Source: Prorocentrum cordatum (Eukaryota > Sar > Dinophyceae > Prorocentrales > Prorocentraceae). From it: a stretch of DNA of 64,000 bases. Positions within the stretch are counted from its first letter, which is position 1. Each line of letters opens with the position of its first letter. The notes beneath the pieces were generated by a model, which did no database searches, was not told the origin of the DNA, and saw only the letters and a list, made by a program, of their open reading frames with translations. Positions 32,196-43,499 of the stretch are shown here, one piece after another. A program made the translations under genes and the position numbers. The DNA lies in contig CAUYUJ010015019.1 in assembly GCA_963575745.1 (NCBI GenBank), positions 22,501-86,500 on the forward strand. The letters run 5' to 3'.

Positions 32196-33300
32196 AGGGC
32201 CGGGAATCCCGAAAAAGGCGCCCCCCCACCTAACGAGTTTGGCCCACCCCGGGCGTTTCGGGCAGCCCCCCAGACGACCTGGGAGGACCTCACGAGAGCT
32301 CGAAGACGGCCCCAGAGGGCCCCCGACGTTCCGGCGCGCTCCCGAAACGACCCCAGAGAGCCTCAAGACGGTCGACGACCACACCAACGGAGTCCCAAGA
32401 GGCCTCCAAGAGCACTTCAAGAGGGCCCCAAGAGGCAAAATTCATTGATTTTCGGTTTGGTTTTGGGGGATTTGGGAGTTCTCTCCTTTTCGGCTTCCCG
32501 AAGCTCCAAAACGGCCCACGAGGCCCCCAAGATCGCCCTGAGACGGCCGCACAGACCTCCAAGAGGGCCCCAAACCGGCCCAAGAGGGCCCAGAGACAGT
32601 CCCGACAGGGCTCCAGGAGGCCCCAGGAGGCTCTCAAGAGGCCCCGAATAGTTCCCAAGAGGCTCCCAAGAGGCCCCCAGGAAACCCCAAGAAGTTCCGA
32701 AGAGTCCCAAAAGATCCCGCAAGGACCCCACGGAAGTTCGAGATTGCTCCAAAAAGTCCCAAGAGGCCTCCAAGAGCACATCCAAGAGAGCCCCACGAGG
32801 CAAAATGCATTGATTTTCCGTTGGTTTGCGGGGGGGGGAGTTCTCCCCTTTTCGACTTCCCGACACTCCAAGACGGCCCATGAGGCCCTCAAGATCGCCC
32901 CAAGACGGCCGCACAGACCTCCAAGAGGGCCCCGAACCGGCTCTAGAGGGCCCCCAAACGGCCCAAGAGGGCCTCGAGACAGTCCCGACAGGGCCCCAGA
33001 AGGCCCCAGGAGGCTCCCAAAAGGCGTCGAAGAGGCCCCACGAGGCCCCCAAGATGCCCTCAGGAAGCCTCAAAAGGTCCCCAAGAATCCCAACAGATCC
33101 CGCAAGGACCCCATGGAAGTTTGGAAACGCCCGAAAAGGCTCCCAAGACAGGCCCAAACCGGGCCAGGAGCCCGACCATGACCCCAAGACAGCCCAACAG
33201 AGCCAATACGCGCCCCAAGACGGGCCCAAGCCATAACGGTACTGCACCACGTCCCACAGAGGCCTTCAGAAGGCTCCGGGAAGCTCCAAGAAGGCCCACG
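32196..33300 (+). repeat. R12 composite repeat, two diverged units
   Basis: Two units of about 364 bp start with AAAATTCATTGATTTTCGG (32439) and AAAATGCATTGATTTTCCG (32802). Each is followed by TTCTC(T/C)CCTTTTCG, then CCAAGAGGCC-type words. The unit head is found in reverse at 8785-8860. Confidence 0.75.
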
Positions 33301-33579
33301 TGACGTTAACACTCTGAACGGGAGGCCTCGCAAGAGCATACGGCGGCGCAAAACAACCTCAGCGTCGAGATAATCGAGCCCCGCTGCGACACGGTCCCGA
33401 GGCCCCCCAACGCTCTCACACGGCTCCTTCCATAGTCCTAAAGACACGGTCATCGGTACCGGGTCGCCATTCCACATGTTGCCTTGTCTTCCATGCCGTC
33501 CGTCTCCTACCCAAGTCTTTCAGCACTCGCGAGCCCTTCATTGCTTTCTGCCCCCCCCTCCCCTCTGTAGCCACGACCG

Positions 33580-34000
33580 CGTACATCTATATTGGCATGC
33601 ATATGTTTGCACGTAGGTCTGCCCAGGTAGACATAATACATATGCATTTTCACGCAATGATTAAATAGATGCATACGCACATACATCTATACATGTATGC
33701 ATGTACACATGTGTACATGTATATACTCGTAAAACAAAGGTCTACGCACACACACATATACATACGTATATGTATATAGGTAAATCCCTACATGCATGTT
33801 TATGTATGACCTGCATGCACGTGCGCGCGTATGACATGTATGCACATATTCGCGCGCGCATGTGCACGCTCCCGCCCGCCGCCCGCGTTCGAAACTCGAA
33901 GGACCAAGGTGCATGGCGCGAGGCGCCACTGCAGTCCTGTACATATACATTTATGTATATATGAATGTATGCACCGCATACTTCGTAGCATATCGGTAGC
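33580..34000. repeat. Alternating purine-pyrimidine tract (TACATG/TGCACA)
   Basis: Dense ACATGTATGCATGTACAC-type sequence with ACACAC and TATATG runs. Unusually AT-rich for the window and rich in small palindromes. No gene. Confidence 0.7.
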
Positions 34001-34079
34001 ACAGCATAGCGTGTAAACATAGTTTGTGCCCCACAGCGTGCACCATATAGTTTGCACCACCTAGGTTACACTGGACGTC

Positions 34080-35100
34080 CAGAGACCCCGTCGAAGGGAC
34101 ATTTTGCGGTCGCAGCCGTGCCGCTTTGATTTGGCGTGCCCCTGTCACTTATAAGCCTTTGGCGCGAAGTTGAGACCAGAGGATGCTTCAGCCTCTTTTT
34201 CTCTAGTACAGCGTGGCCATGCCATCACGAGAGGGTCGTGGTGCGTGGTGCCGAAGACAGATAACATCGGGCTTACTGTATTCCTGCTCACCCCTCCTCA
34301 TCCTCCTCTGCTCCTGCTGCCCCGACTCCTCCTCCTACTCCTGCTCCCGCTGCTTCCGACTCTCTTCCTCTTCCCCTGGAGGCGAAGAGGCAGGAACGGG
34401 GAGGGCGGAGGGATGGGGAAGGAGGAGGAGGGTGTAGGGAGAGGGGGGACACGTGTTTGGTTGCAGCTATATGAGCGTACGTGTATACGGACAGATACAC
34501 ACTCAGATGCACATGATCGGCGCACTACTTGTGAATGGTAATGGTGGTGTAAGTTTGCCTTTACTTGATTGGGCCAAGTTGACTTGATATGTTTCTCCAG
34601 GTGCCTGCGGTGAATTCCCCCCCGCCGTGCCAGCTCAGCACTCTGTGTGGCGACGCCTTGGGCACCGCCCACAAGGCCGCAATCACGTTGTGCACCTCGC
34701 GCCTCTGTTCCGTCAGGGGGTTTGGGGCTGCCTTGGCCGTCTTTGGGCTGTCTTGGGCTCCTGTGCTTCTCTCGTGGGAGGCCGTGGTCACTACGCAGTT
34801 GGTGCGCCCGGTGGATTCAGCACTTTGCTGATGGCAGTCCTCGGACTCCTGGGCTGGTCCTACTTGCTCGCCACCGCCACTGTGCCCTGGCAGCGCCCGC
34901 GGGTGCGCCCTGGCCCCGGCCCCGGCTGCTGCCGCGGTCCCCGCTGCCGCGGCCGCCCGCTCCGGCCTGCTCTGCGCGGAACTCTTCCACGTCTGAGCGC
35001 TTGCCCCTCCCCCCCCTCCCCTCGCGTTGCCGCCCTCGTCTTTCCCCCGCGTTTGCACGCCGGCCAATTCGTTTTTCGGTTGCCCCGCATACTGGCGGCC
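34080..35100. other. 1 kb without recognised genes
   Basis: Contains a short TCC/CTCC stretch (34295-34375) and a few CTTGGGC words (34725-34770). One long minus frame is open by composition only. Confidence 0.5.
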
Positions 35101-35127
35101 CGGATTATAGTAGGTCGACCCTGCCAG

Positions 35128-35230
35128 ATCAAGGGTACCCTCGTGCCTTGTGTCTTGCGACCCATGCTTCCTGCAGTTCTGTGGCAACGTGGCCCTCGGA
35201 AGGGTCTTGTGTCCTATCGCGTGTCCTCTC
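35128..35230 (+). repeat. Family K dispersed repeat, diverged
   Basis: GGGTACCCTCGTGCCTTGTG, then GGGTCTTGTGTCCTATCGCG keep family K order. Confidence 0.45.
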
Positions 35231-35299
35231 CAATCAAGTCCGACTGTAGCCACATGCTGGAGCGGATTGCCTTTGCCTCGCCGCCGACGGAAACACTTT

Positions 35300-35570
35300 T
35301 GTTTCTCTCATGGGGCCCTCTCGGGCCGTCTTCGGGCTCTCCGTGGGGCTGCCTATAGAGGGGGGGGCCTCGTGGGCCGTCTTGAGGTCCTCTTGGGGCT
35401 CTCCTGGGCCCCTCTTGGGGCCGCCTGGGAGACCCCTCGGGGCTGTCCTGGGCCGCCGGGGGGGGCTCCTTTGGGGCCCCCCCTGGGCTCTTTCGGCCTC
35501 CTTTCTGGCTCTTCCCGGGCCCTGCCTCGCAGCCGGAGCCAAGACGCTCTGGGGGGCCTCCTGGTTTTCT
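35300..35570 (-). repeat. R12 array, minus orientation
   Basis: GGGCCTCTTGGGGC-type words on the plus strand. Confidence 0.7.
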
Positions 35571-35804
35571 TTCTGACGGGTATCTTGGGCTCCTTGTCTG
35601 CCTCCTTTGCACCGTTTGGGGTCTTCTCGGTGGTGCCCGTGGAGGCAATGTTGGGCTGTTGGGCCAACTTGACGGCCTGAGTGGCCTTCTTCGGCCGCGT
35701 TGGGAGCCTCGGATTGCCGTGGAGGGCCCCAGAGATGAGTCGGTGCCCGGCAAGCGTCTGGAGGGCTGGGTGGCGCACGCGCGTGAATGTGGCAAGAGGA
35801 GGAG

Positions 35805-35955
35805 AGGAGGAGGAGGAGGAGGAGGAGGAGGAGGAGGAGGAGGAGGAGGAGGAGGAGGAGGAGGAATAGGAGGAGGAGGAGGAGGAGGGGAGGAAGAGGA
35901 ATAGGAGGAGGAGGAGGAGGAGGAAGGAGGAGGAGGAGGAGGAGGAGGAGGAGCA
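35805..35955 (+). repeat. GGA array
   Basis: Nearly pure GGA with GGAATA interruptions. Confidence 0.9.
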
Positions 35956-36084
35956 GCAGGATCCGAGGACGAGAGGGGCGTTCAGGGCTCTCAGGGGTAA
36001 CCCTGCAAGACACCACTTGCCAGTGTACCACGCCTCAACGGGAAAGGGGGGCGCGGTGGCGGACATGCACACAAACTCAGAGAC

Positions 36085-36425
36085 CTACATCTATAGATGT
36101 ACACACATATCTATATGTATATATATATATAGAGAGAGAGAGAGAATGAGAGAGAGAGAGAGCGAGAGGGAAATATACACATACATATAAAGGGAAATCG
36201 AGAGATCACGAGAGAGAGAGAGAGAGAAAGAAGCAGGGCGAACGGGAGGGCGATAGCGAGAGAGAGGCGGGTCGAGCGGAAGGTCGAGCAAGAGGGGGCG
36301 AGAGGGAGGGCGAGGGAACGGCAGAAAGAGAGAGAGAGAGAGAGCGAGAGCGAGAGCGAGAGCGAGAGAGAGAGAGAGAGAGAGCGAATCAGGGCGAGAG
36401 GGAGGGCGATGGAGCGAGAGACGGG
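36085..36425. repeat. TATA and GA microsatellites
   Basis: TA run followed by GA/CGAGAG runs. Confidence 0.9.
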
Positions 36426-36514
36426 GCGTGAGCGGGCCCGCTCGGCAGGTGGGCTACTCCGGGGACGCGCGGAAGCTGTTCCGGGCCCCCCCGCCGGCCG
36501 CCCGCTCGCCCACG

Positions 36515-36620
36515 GAACGAGAGACCTTCTCCTCGCCCGCTCTCTTCGGCACGGTCGAGACGGGTACTCGCCGCTGGCCAGAGACCTTCCCCTCGCCCGC
36601 TCTCTTCGGCACCGTCGAGA
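36515..36620 (+). repeat. Tandem duplication, about 60 bp unit
   Basis: GAGACCTTC(T/C)CCTCGCCCG and TCTTCGGCACnGTCGAGACGG occur twice, at 36520 and 36580. Confidence 0.8.
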
Positions 36621-36790
36621 CGGGCGCTGAACGCATGGAGACGCAGGCCGACAGCAGCTTCCGCCCATGTAGCGCAGGCCTCGCTGCCGGGGGTCGCCGC
36701 GGGCGTGGTCCACTCGAGGCAGGGAGGCAGGCCGCCGAAGAGCGGCCGCTGCTGGTCAGGGGCAACCTTTGCTGTCAGGCGTCGTGCCCG
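36585..36790 (+). repeat. Dispersed repeat shared with 20385-20605
   Basis: See the copy at 20385. Block order is conserved, followed by a pyrimidine-rich stretch. Confidence 0.5.
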
Positions 36791-37624
36791 TTTTTCCCGC
36801 GCCCGTTTTGGGCGTGCCAGGCCCCGCTTCTCCCTCTCCCCGTCTCTCTTCTCCCGCTGCCCCTCCTCCCCTCGCATCCCGCACCTCTCCTCCCCTCCTC
36901 TTTCGTCTGCTCGATGAGGTGCCGCGTGCTCAAGCTCTTGGAGAGGCCGAAAGTGAGAGAGAGAGAGAGAGAGGGAGTCCGTCGCGACGGGTCGGAGGAG
37001 GATTCCGACCCCGAGCCCGGCGGAGGTGATCTTGTCCAATTGGCATTTGCGGGCTCCGCGAGAGATCGAAGACGGACGTCACCGCTGCCCCACTCCTCCC
37101 CCTTCCCCCTGGCTCCTCGAGTGGGGGCTCACCAGGGGCCAGGGGCCCACGGCCTCTGAAGGTGCCCCCCCCCTTCGTACCTCTTCGGCTCGATCGTGCC
37201 TCGGCCCTGGGCCCGTGTGTCGCGTCGCCGTTCGGGCCAAGTCGGTCCTTCTCGGGAGGCCATGTGGGCGAACCGTCTTGGAGGCCATACTGGCCATCTT
37301 GGGCGGGAAAGGCATAGACGGACAGATTTTGGGGTCCCTTTCGGGTGGCCAGCGGGATCGACCGACTCCCCAGGGGGTTCTGAAAAAGAACCGAAACCAA
37401 ACCAGTAGGGTCCAGCACCCCTGTGTCAAATCAACAGGGGGCGACGGATGACGGAAAGCGCGCATTAGCGTGCGGTCCGTTCGTCGGAAGAAATTGGACT
37501 TGGGGGAGTTCCAGGGGGGTGGCATCACCGGGCCCGGATCTAATTGCCCTCCCGCTTCGTTTTTTATCGAGTAGGACGGCCTTCGGGGCTTAAGAACAGC
37601 GTTTCGCTCGAGACATCATCGGAA

Positions 37625-38370
37625 CACGCTTCTTGGGCGCTTCTTGGGCCGTCTTAGGCGCCCAAGACAGCCCAAGAAGCGGCCAAGACGGCGCCCAAGA
37701 CGGCCCAAGACGGCCCAAGAAGCGCCCAAGACGGCCCAAGAGCGCTCCAAGAGAGCCCAAGACGGCCCAAGGCGGCCCCAAGACGTCCCAAGAGGCCTCC
37801 ACGACGCCCCAGGAGGCGCCCACGAGGCGTCCCAAGAGGGCACCAAGAGGCCCAAATCATCGATTTTCTTAAGGAACACGTGCATTTCTAGCATATGCGG
37901 CTTTTCGCCGTTCATGGCGTTGAAGACGGTCTAAGAGGCTCCCAAGACCGCCTCAAGACGGCCCAAGATGTTTCCAAGAGGCCCCCAAAATAACCCAAGA
38001 GGGTGCCAAGACGGGCCAAGAGGCGCCCAAGACTGTCCAAGAGGCCCTCAAGAGCGCCCCAAGAAGGCCCAAAAGGCCCCCAAGAAGGCCCCAAAACGGC
38101 CCAAGAGGGCGCCAAGACGGCCCAAGAGGCGCCAAGACGGCCCAAGACGGCCCCAGGACGGCCCCAAGAAGGCCCCAAGAGGCCCCCAAGAGAGCCCAAA
38201 GACGGCCAAAGGCAGCCTAGTCCCTTCACCCCCGCAGCCCAGAAGCTCCCAGGAGGCCCCCAGAGGCCCCCGAAAAGCCCCAAAAGGTCCCCAAGAGGCA
38301 CCCAAGAGGCTCCCCAAGAGCCCCCCAAGAGGCCCAAAATACTCCCAAAGGCTCTTAGCACCGCGGCTCC
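37625..38370 (+). repeat. R12 array, plus orientation
   Basis: About 60 imperfect CCAAGANGGC(C) words in two blocks, separated by a unique 60-bp spacer at 37855-37925. Confidence 0.8.
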
Positions 38371-38751
38371 CAAGAGCGAGCGGTGACGTAATCGAGCTGA
38401 TAAGACCAAAGCTCCCAACAGAGAGCTGCGGCGTAATAAGCTCTTGACGCCAGGGCACAGGGACGGGCGGCAACGCGTGGACAACGAGCGGTCCACGCAA
38501 GGAAAACGCGGGGTTCTGGAAAGCTGGCAGCCCAAACGCGGAAAACGCAACGCGACCCGACCGCCCCCTCCAAAACAAGAAACGCGCTCAAAGAAAGCTC
38601 CGCGACTCTCCGAGGCTGAGATAGGACAAGAGCGAGGGGAAGGGAGTCAATAAGAGGTGTAAGAGCGGACGAGCCAGCGATCTCGTGCGCTCTGAAAGTA
38701 AGTGCGCTTTCCGTCCCCGTGCCAAGCAGGTCTAGTGGCCTTCGGCCCATA

Positions 38752-38959
38752 CCTGCCACTGTGCCTGGGTTGTGGGTTCAGGCCCTCCTTGGGCTCGACC
38801 ATGTCACGCGAGAAGGCTTGCCAGGCCCAAGAAGATTTGAGAGCGAGGGGTCCGGGCCCCTCAAGGATTCCTCAGGAGTGAGGGTCGAGGTTTAGAGGAT
38901 CGGGCCAAGGACCTGATAACACGCCCACTCCGTGCCCAAATACGCGGCACGGTGGCGGA
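38752..38959 (+). mobile_element. Family M inverted-repeat element, short form
   Basis: Left end CTGCCACTGTGCCTGGG and right end GGCACGGTGGCGG are inverted repeats. 208 bp. The right end is followed by a tandem 23-base duplication (GGCACGGTGGCGGATCAACG and following). Confidence 0.7.
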
Positions 38960-39229
38960 TCAACGACAGTGGCACGGTGGCGGATCAACGACAGTCTGCC
39001 GCTAGGAGCCCGTCGGCGTGTTACTCGGTCGCTTTTGTCCGCCGGCCTGGTATGTCTTCAGCAGTAGGCACGGTGATCGCCCCGCGGCGGCGAGTCGTAG
39101 ATATCGTTCTTCCCAGCCATCCTGTGGTGTTGGGTCCTCGTTTTGAAGATACAGCGCCCCGCGTCCCACCCCTCACTCCACCTCCCTCCCTCCTCCCTCC
39201 TCCCTCCTCCCCCTCCTCCCTCCGCCCCA

Positions 39230-40170
39230 TTGCGGCAAACCCCTCACACGTTTCGCGGCCCCACAGAGAGCTCCACCTAAGGCTCCAGTGGCGACGTCTG
39301 CATGGCGGCGCCGCCCCATTTCAGCACACCCCTCACACGTTTCGTGGCCCCAGAGGGAGTTCCAACCAAGGTTCAGTGGCGCCGTCCGCATGGCGGCGCC
39401 GCCCCTCCGGCACACCCCTCACACGATTCGTGGCCTCATATGAAGCTCCACCTAAGGTCCCAGTGGCGCCATCCGCATGGCGGTGCCGCCGCCGTCCGCA
39501 TGGCGGCGCCGCCCCATGGCGGCACACCCCTCACGTTTCGTGGCCCCACAGGGAGCTCCACCTAAGGTCCCAGTGGCGACGTCTGCATGGCGGCGTCGTC
39601 CCAGTTCGGCATACCTCTTACACGTTTCGTGGCCCCAGAGGGAGCTCCAACCAAGGTCCCAGTGGCGCCGTCCGCATGGCGGCGCCGCCGCCGTCCGCTT
39701 GGCGGCGCCGCCCCATATCGGCACACCCCTCACTCGTTTCGTGGCCCCACAGGGAGCTCCACCTAAGGTCCCAGTGGCGCCATCCGCATGGCGGCGCCGC
39801 CGTCGTCCGCATGGCGGCGCCGCCCCATGTCGGCACACCCCTCACACGTTTCGTGGCCCCACAGGGAGCTCCACCTAAGGTCCCAGTGGCGTCGTCTGCA
39901 TGGCGGCGCCGCCCCATTTCGGCACACCCCTTACACGTTTCGTGGCCCCAGAGGGAGCTCCAACCAAGGTCCCAGTGGCGCCGTCCGCATGGCGGCGTCG
40001 CTCCACTGCGGCACACCTCTCACACGTTTCGTGGCCCCACAGGGAGCTCCATCCAAGGTCCCAGTGGCACAGTTCACATGGCGGCGCCGCCCCATTTTGG
40101 CACACCCCTCACACCTAAGGTCCCAGCGGCGCAGTTCCAATGTAAGAGCTCCTTCCGTTTCGTCACACCT
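39230..40170 (+). repeat. S90 satellite, array 2
   Basis: About ten units. Anchor CACGTTTCG at 39247, 39336, 39422, 39532, 39621, 39731 and 39845. The period is 89 bp, with several 110-114 bp units that carry an internal duplication of the CCGTCCGCATGGCGGCGCCG word. Variant bases distinguish it from arrays 1 and 3. Confidence 0.9.
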
Positions 40171-40388
40171 CTCATACGTTTTGTGGCCCGCACTGCCCCG
40201 CGCCTCGTTGTTCTTGCGGAGCGCTGACTATGAGGGCAGAGGGTATACCACGTGCGCTATTCGGGGTTTGCGTTCCCTCCTCCTTCGTCTCATCTCCCTT
40301 GCTCTTCTCGCAGCTGCACCAGGTTAGGTCTTCCGTCCGGCGAATTGCCGCTCCGCCATTTTCGTCGCTCTTTCGGCCTGGGCTGAAA

Positions 40389-40503
40389 TAGGGGGCCACA
40401 TGCGAACCCTACCCCTAGCCCCCATGATTTTTGACGCAGTGAACCCCACCCTCCCCCTCAGAAATCGTGGGGGGTAGGGGTAGGGTTCGCATCTGGCCCC
40501 CTA
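40389..40503. repeat. 115-bp near-perfect hairpin
   Basis: Arms AGGGGGCCACATGCGAACCC and GGGTTCGCATCTGGCCCCCT, continuing inward (TACCCCTA, CCCCCA), pair over about 45 bp with few mismatches. Typical of a short inverted-repeat transposon; no second copy seen here. Confidence 0.75.
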
Positions 40504-40712
40504 ATAGAAAAGGAGCTGAGTGTTGACTTGGGCTCACGTCCAAACGAAAGTGGTCCACCCTTTTTCTGCGCAACCTCCGCACGTCGCATTCCCTGTCGAG
40601 CCCGTGGTCGGTTTCGGGTCCCGAGCACGCAGGAAACCATGCTCCCCAGTCGCTGCGCGCTGACCGTTGGACCGTGCGCCGTCTCCCGGGATGGCACAGG
40701 AGATGACAATGT

Positions 40713-40911
40713 TAGGGGAACAAAAAGTGACATGAACATAAAAACTCGGAGGTCCGCGCGGATTTCTCGGATCGGCGCTGGGGCCCCCCGGCGGCACCTC
40801 CGGCGCCGCCCCTGGCGCGCTCCGCGCGCCAGGGAGGGGGGTCCATCGCCGATCCGAGAAATCCTCTCGGACCTCCGAGTTGTTATGTTTATGTGACTTT
40901 TTGTTCCCCTA
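40713..40911. mobile_element. Family D hairpin element, best-preserved copy
   Basis: 199 bp. Outer arms TAGGGGAACAAAAAGTGACA and the matching TTTTTGTTCCCCTA, inner arms CGGAGGTCCGCGCGGATTTC and AGAAATCCTCTCGGACCTCC, core GGCACCTCCGGCGCCGCC. Nearly perfect over about 70 bp per arm. Confidence 0.85.
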
Positions 40912-41231
40912 GTTTCTCCGCCTCTGAGCAAGGCGAGCACAAGTTTTAGCGTGGTGTTCGGAAGCATGCCAGGACGCCCCGTGGGAAGCGCGATTTCAGA
41001 TAGACGTGATCATGACCACGAGAGTTGGCTGTGACTCGTGCACTCTGAGCGCATTTTCCAGACCCGCCACGATTAGAGTGCATGCCGGTGTCCCCAGCAC
41101 TTCTCCCCTAAAGCTAGGGCCCACTTGCGCATCGTCGACGATATTTGATTCTGCCCGGTGCTTCACTCAGGCATGGCTCCGTGGCGACCCGTGGGCGTCG
41201 GCTGGAGCTAGCGAATGGCCTTCGGCCCATC

Positions 41232-42038
41232 CCGCCACCGTGCCTGGGTTGTGGGCATGCAGCCTCGTGGATGTACTTGGGGATCTATTGGGAGGCCTCT
41301 CGGGGACCTCTTGGTGGCAGTTGGGAGGCCTTTGGGGGCCTCTTTTGGGCTTCTTTGTGGTTGTTTGGGGCCTCTGGGGGGCCTCCTCTGGGCCTCTTGG
41401 GGGCCTCTTGGAGCCTCCTGGGCCTCCTGATGGCCTCTCGGGGTGGCAGGCTCGGATTTTCGGTTCGTGCTCCCTCTTTGGGGCCCCTTTTGGGGCCCTC
41501 TTGGGCGCCTCTTGGGCTATCTTTGGGTCCTCTTGGGCAGTCTTGGGGCCCTCTTGGAGGCCTCTGGGGCCGTCTTAGTGGCCTCCTGGGCCGTCTTGGA
41601 GCGTCGGAAAGCAGAACAGGCGAGAGCGCAACAATCTGTCAAAACCTGAAGAAAATCAGCTGCTTGTGCCTCATGGGGCCCACTTGGGACGCCTCTTGGA
41701 GGCCTCTCGGAGCATCTTGGAGCCTTCTTGGGCCGTTGTGAGGCTATTTTGGGCGTCTTGGGCCGACCTTTGGGCGTCTCGGGGTCTTCTGGGCCGTCTT
41801 GGAGGCCGCTTGGGGCCTTCTTGGCCAGGATGGGAGCCCACTTGGGCCCGACACAAGCATACGAGAACACTTCCCAGGGCCCAGGGGGCACGCGACAAGC
41901 CCCAGAGGATTGCGGAGATTGCGGAGTTTGTGGGTCTGGGCCCCCAATTGATTCCTCGGGAATGAGGACTGAGGCTCCAGGGATTAGGCAAAGGACCTGA
42001 GGACACGCCCGCTCCGTGCCCAGAAGCACGGTGGCGGA
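41232..42038 (+). mobile_element. Family M inverted-repeat element, long form with R12 array inside
   Basis: Ends CCGCCACCGTGCCTGGG and CAGAAGCACGGTGGCGG. Its flanks match the short form at 38752-38959, including GATTCCTCGGGAATGAGG and CCCGCTCCGTGCCC near the right end. About 550 extra bases of minus-orientation R12 words (GGGCCTCTTGGGGGCC) fill the middle. Confidence 0.7.
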
Positions 42039-42670
42039 TTTTAAGATCACAGGCAGCCCAATAGCCTCGAAACAACCGAGACAATCGTGCCCTCTTGATG
42101 CAGGGGCAGCAGACCTGCGGGCGCCGCATGCATTGCGACCCTTGGGTGAAAGAAGTCGCTTTGGAAAGGGGGGGTCAGGAGGCGCGTGAACCGTGGATGC
42201 GCTGCGGAGATAGACACTGGGGAGCGGGAGTGCGGAGGAGGGTGGGTGGAGGGATGGATGGATCGCGCGAGAGAGGCGGAGGGTGAGGGATGACAGCGGG
42301 CGGGGAGGAAGGGAGAAGGGGAGGACTCCGCGTCCCTCCTCCTCACGCCATCCCTCCCTCCCTCTTCCACCCCGCCCCTCCTGCTCCATCCTCCCCCCTC
42401 CCTGGGGGGCGGGTGGGTGGGCGCCCAGGAGGGAGAGCTGGGAGGGAAGTGGAAGGGCGAGGGGGGAAGGGGGGGGTAGGGGGGGGGGGTAGGAGGGAGG
42501 GGGCGGAGGAGGACGGAGAACACAGCCACGGCAGCAGGCGAGGGAGGGAGGGAGGGAGCAGGGGGAGGAGGAGGATAGGGGTGGGTGGGTAGGCGGGGAG
42601 GAGTAGGTAGGTTGGCTGGTTGGACCCTTTCGGATCAATGGAGGGGAGGGGGAGGGAGGGGTGTGGGAGG
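42039..42670. other. No gene recognised; G-rich tract
   Basis: GGGAGG-rich plus strand from about 42285. No domain-like reading. Confidence 0.5.
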
Positions 42671-42689
42671 GAATGAGGTGGGGGAGGGA

Positions 42690-43490
42690 GGGGTCCTCCT
42701 CCTCCTCCTCCTCCTCCTCCTCTCCTCCTCCGCCTCCTCGTGAGGAGGAAGTGTCGGGTGTAGGAGGGGGGCGGAGAGGGGGGGGGGGGCGGGGAGAGGC
42801 ACGGAGGTGGCCCGCCTGCGGTGCAGGTGATGCAGCCGGCCCAGGGGAGGACGTACTTGACGCTCCGAGACTTCGACACGCCCGCCTACCTGGAGGGGGT
42901 TGGATGGAGGAAGTGAGGGGAGGAGGAGGAGGAGGAGGAGGAGGAGGAGGAGGAGGAGGAGGAGGAGGAGGAGGAGGAGGAGGAGCAGAGGAGGAGGAGG
43001 AGGAGGAGGAGGAGGAGGAGGAGGAGGAGGAGGAGGAGGAGGGAGAAGAAAGAGGGAGGAGAGGAAAGGAGGAGGAAAAGGAGGAGGAGGAGGAGGAGAG
43101 GACCCGGAGGACGAGGAGGAGGAGGAGGAGGAAGAGGAGGAGGAGGAGGAGGAGGACGAGGACGAGGAGGACGAGGAGGCGGAGGAGGAGGAGGGCGAGG
43201 AGGAGGACGAGGAGGAGGAGGAGGAGGAGGAGGGGACCCGAGGAGGAGGAGGAGGAGGAGGAGAGGAGGAGGAGGACGGAGGAGGAGGAGGAGGAGGAGG
43301 AGGAGGACGAGGACGCGGAGGAGGAGGGGAGGAGGAGGCGGAGGAGCAGGCGGAGGAGGAGGAGAGGCGGAGGAGGAGGAGGAGGAGGAGGAGGAGGAGG
43401 AGAGGAGGAGGAGGAGGAGGAGGAGGAGGAGGAGGAGGGAGGAGGGCAGGAGGAGGAGGAGGAGGAGGAGGAGGAGGAGGAGGGGGGGGC
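42690..43490. repeat. TCC block then an 590-bp GGA array
   Basis: TCC at 42692-42738, GGA from about 42905 to 43490 with GGACGA and GGCGGA variants. Longest purine tract of the window apart from 45230-45830. Confidence 0.9.
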
Positions 43491-43499
43491 GTGGAGGGG

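Noticed and set aside
30270-32448. Several long overlapping open frames on both strands
   Set aside because: They follow the 386-bp repeat units, occur in all frames and both strands, and have only Pro/Arg/Gln-rich or Trp/Gly/Leu-rich repeats without family features.
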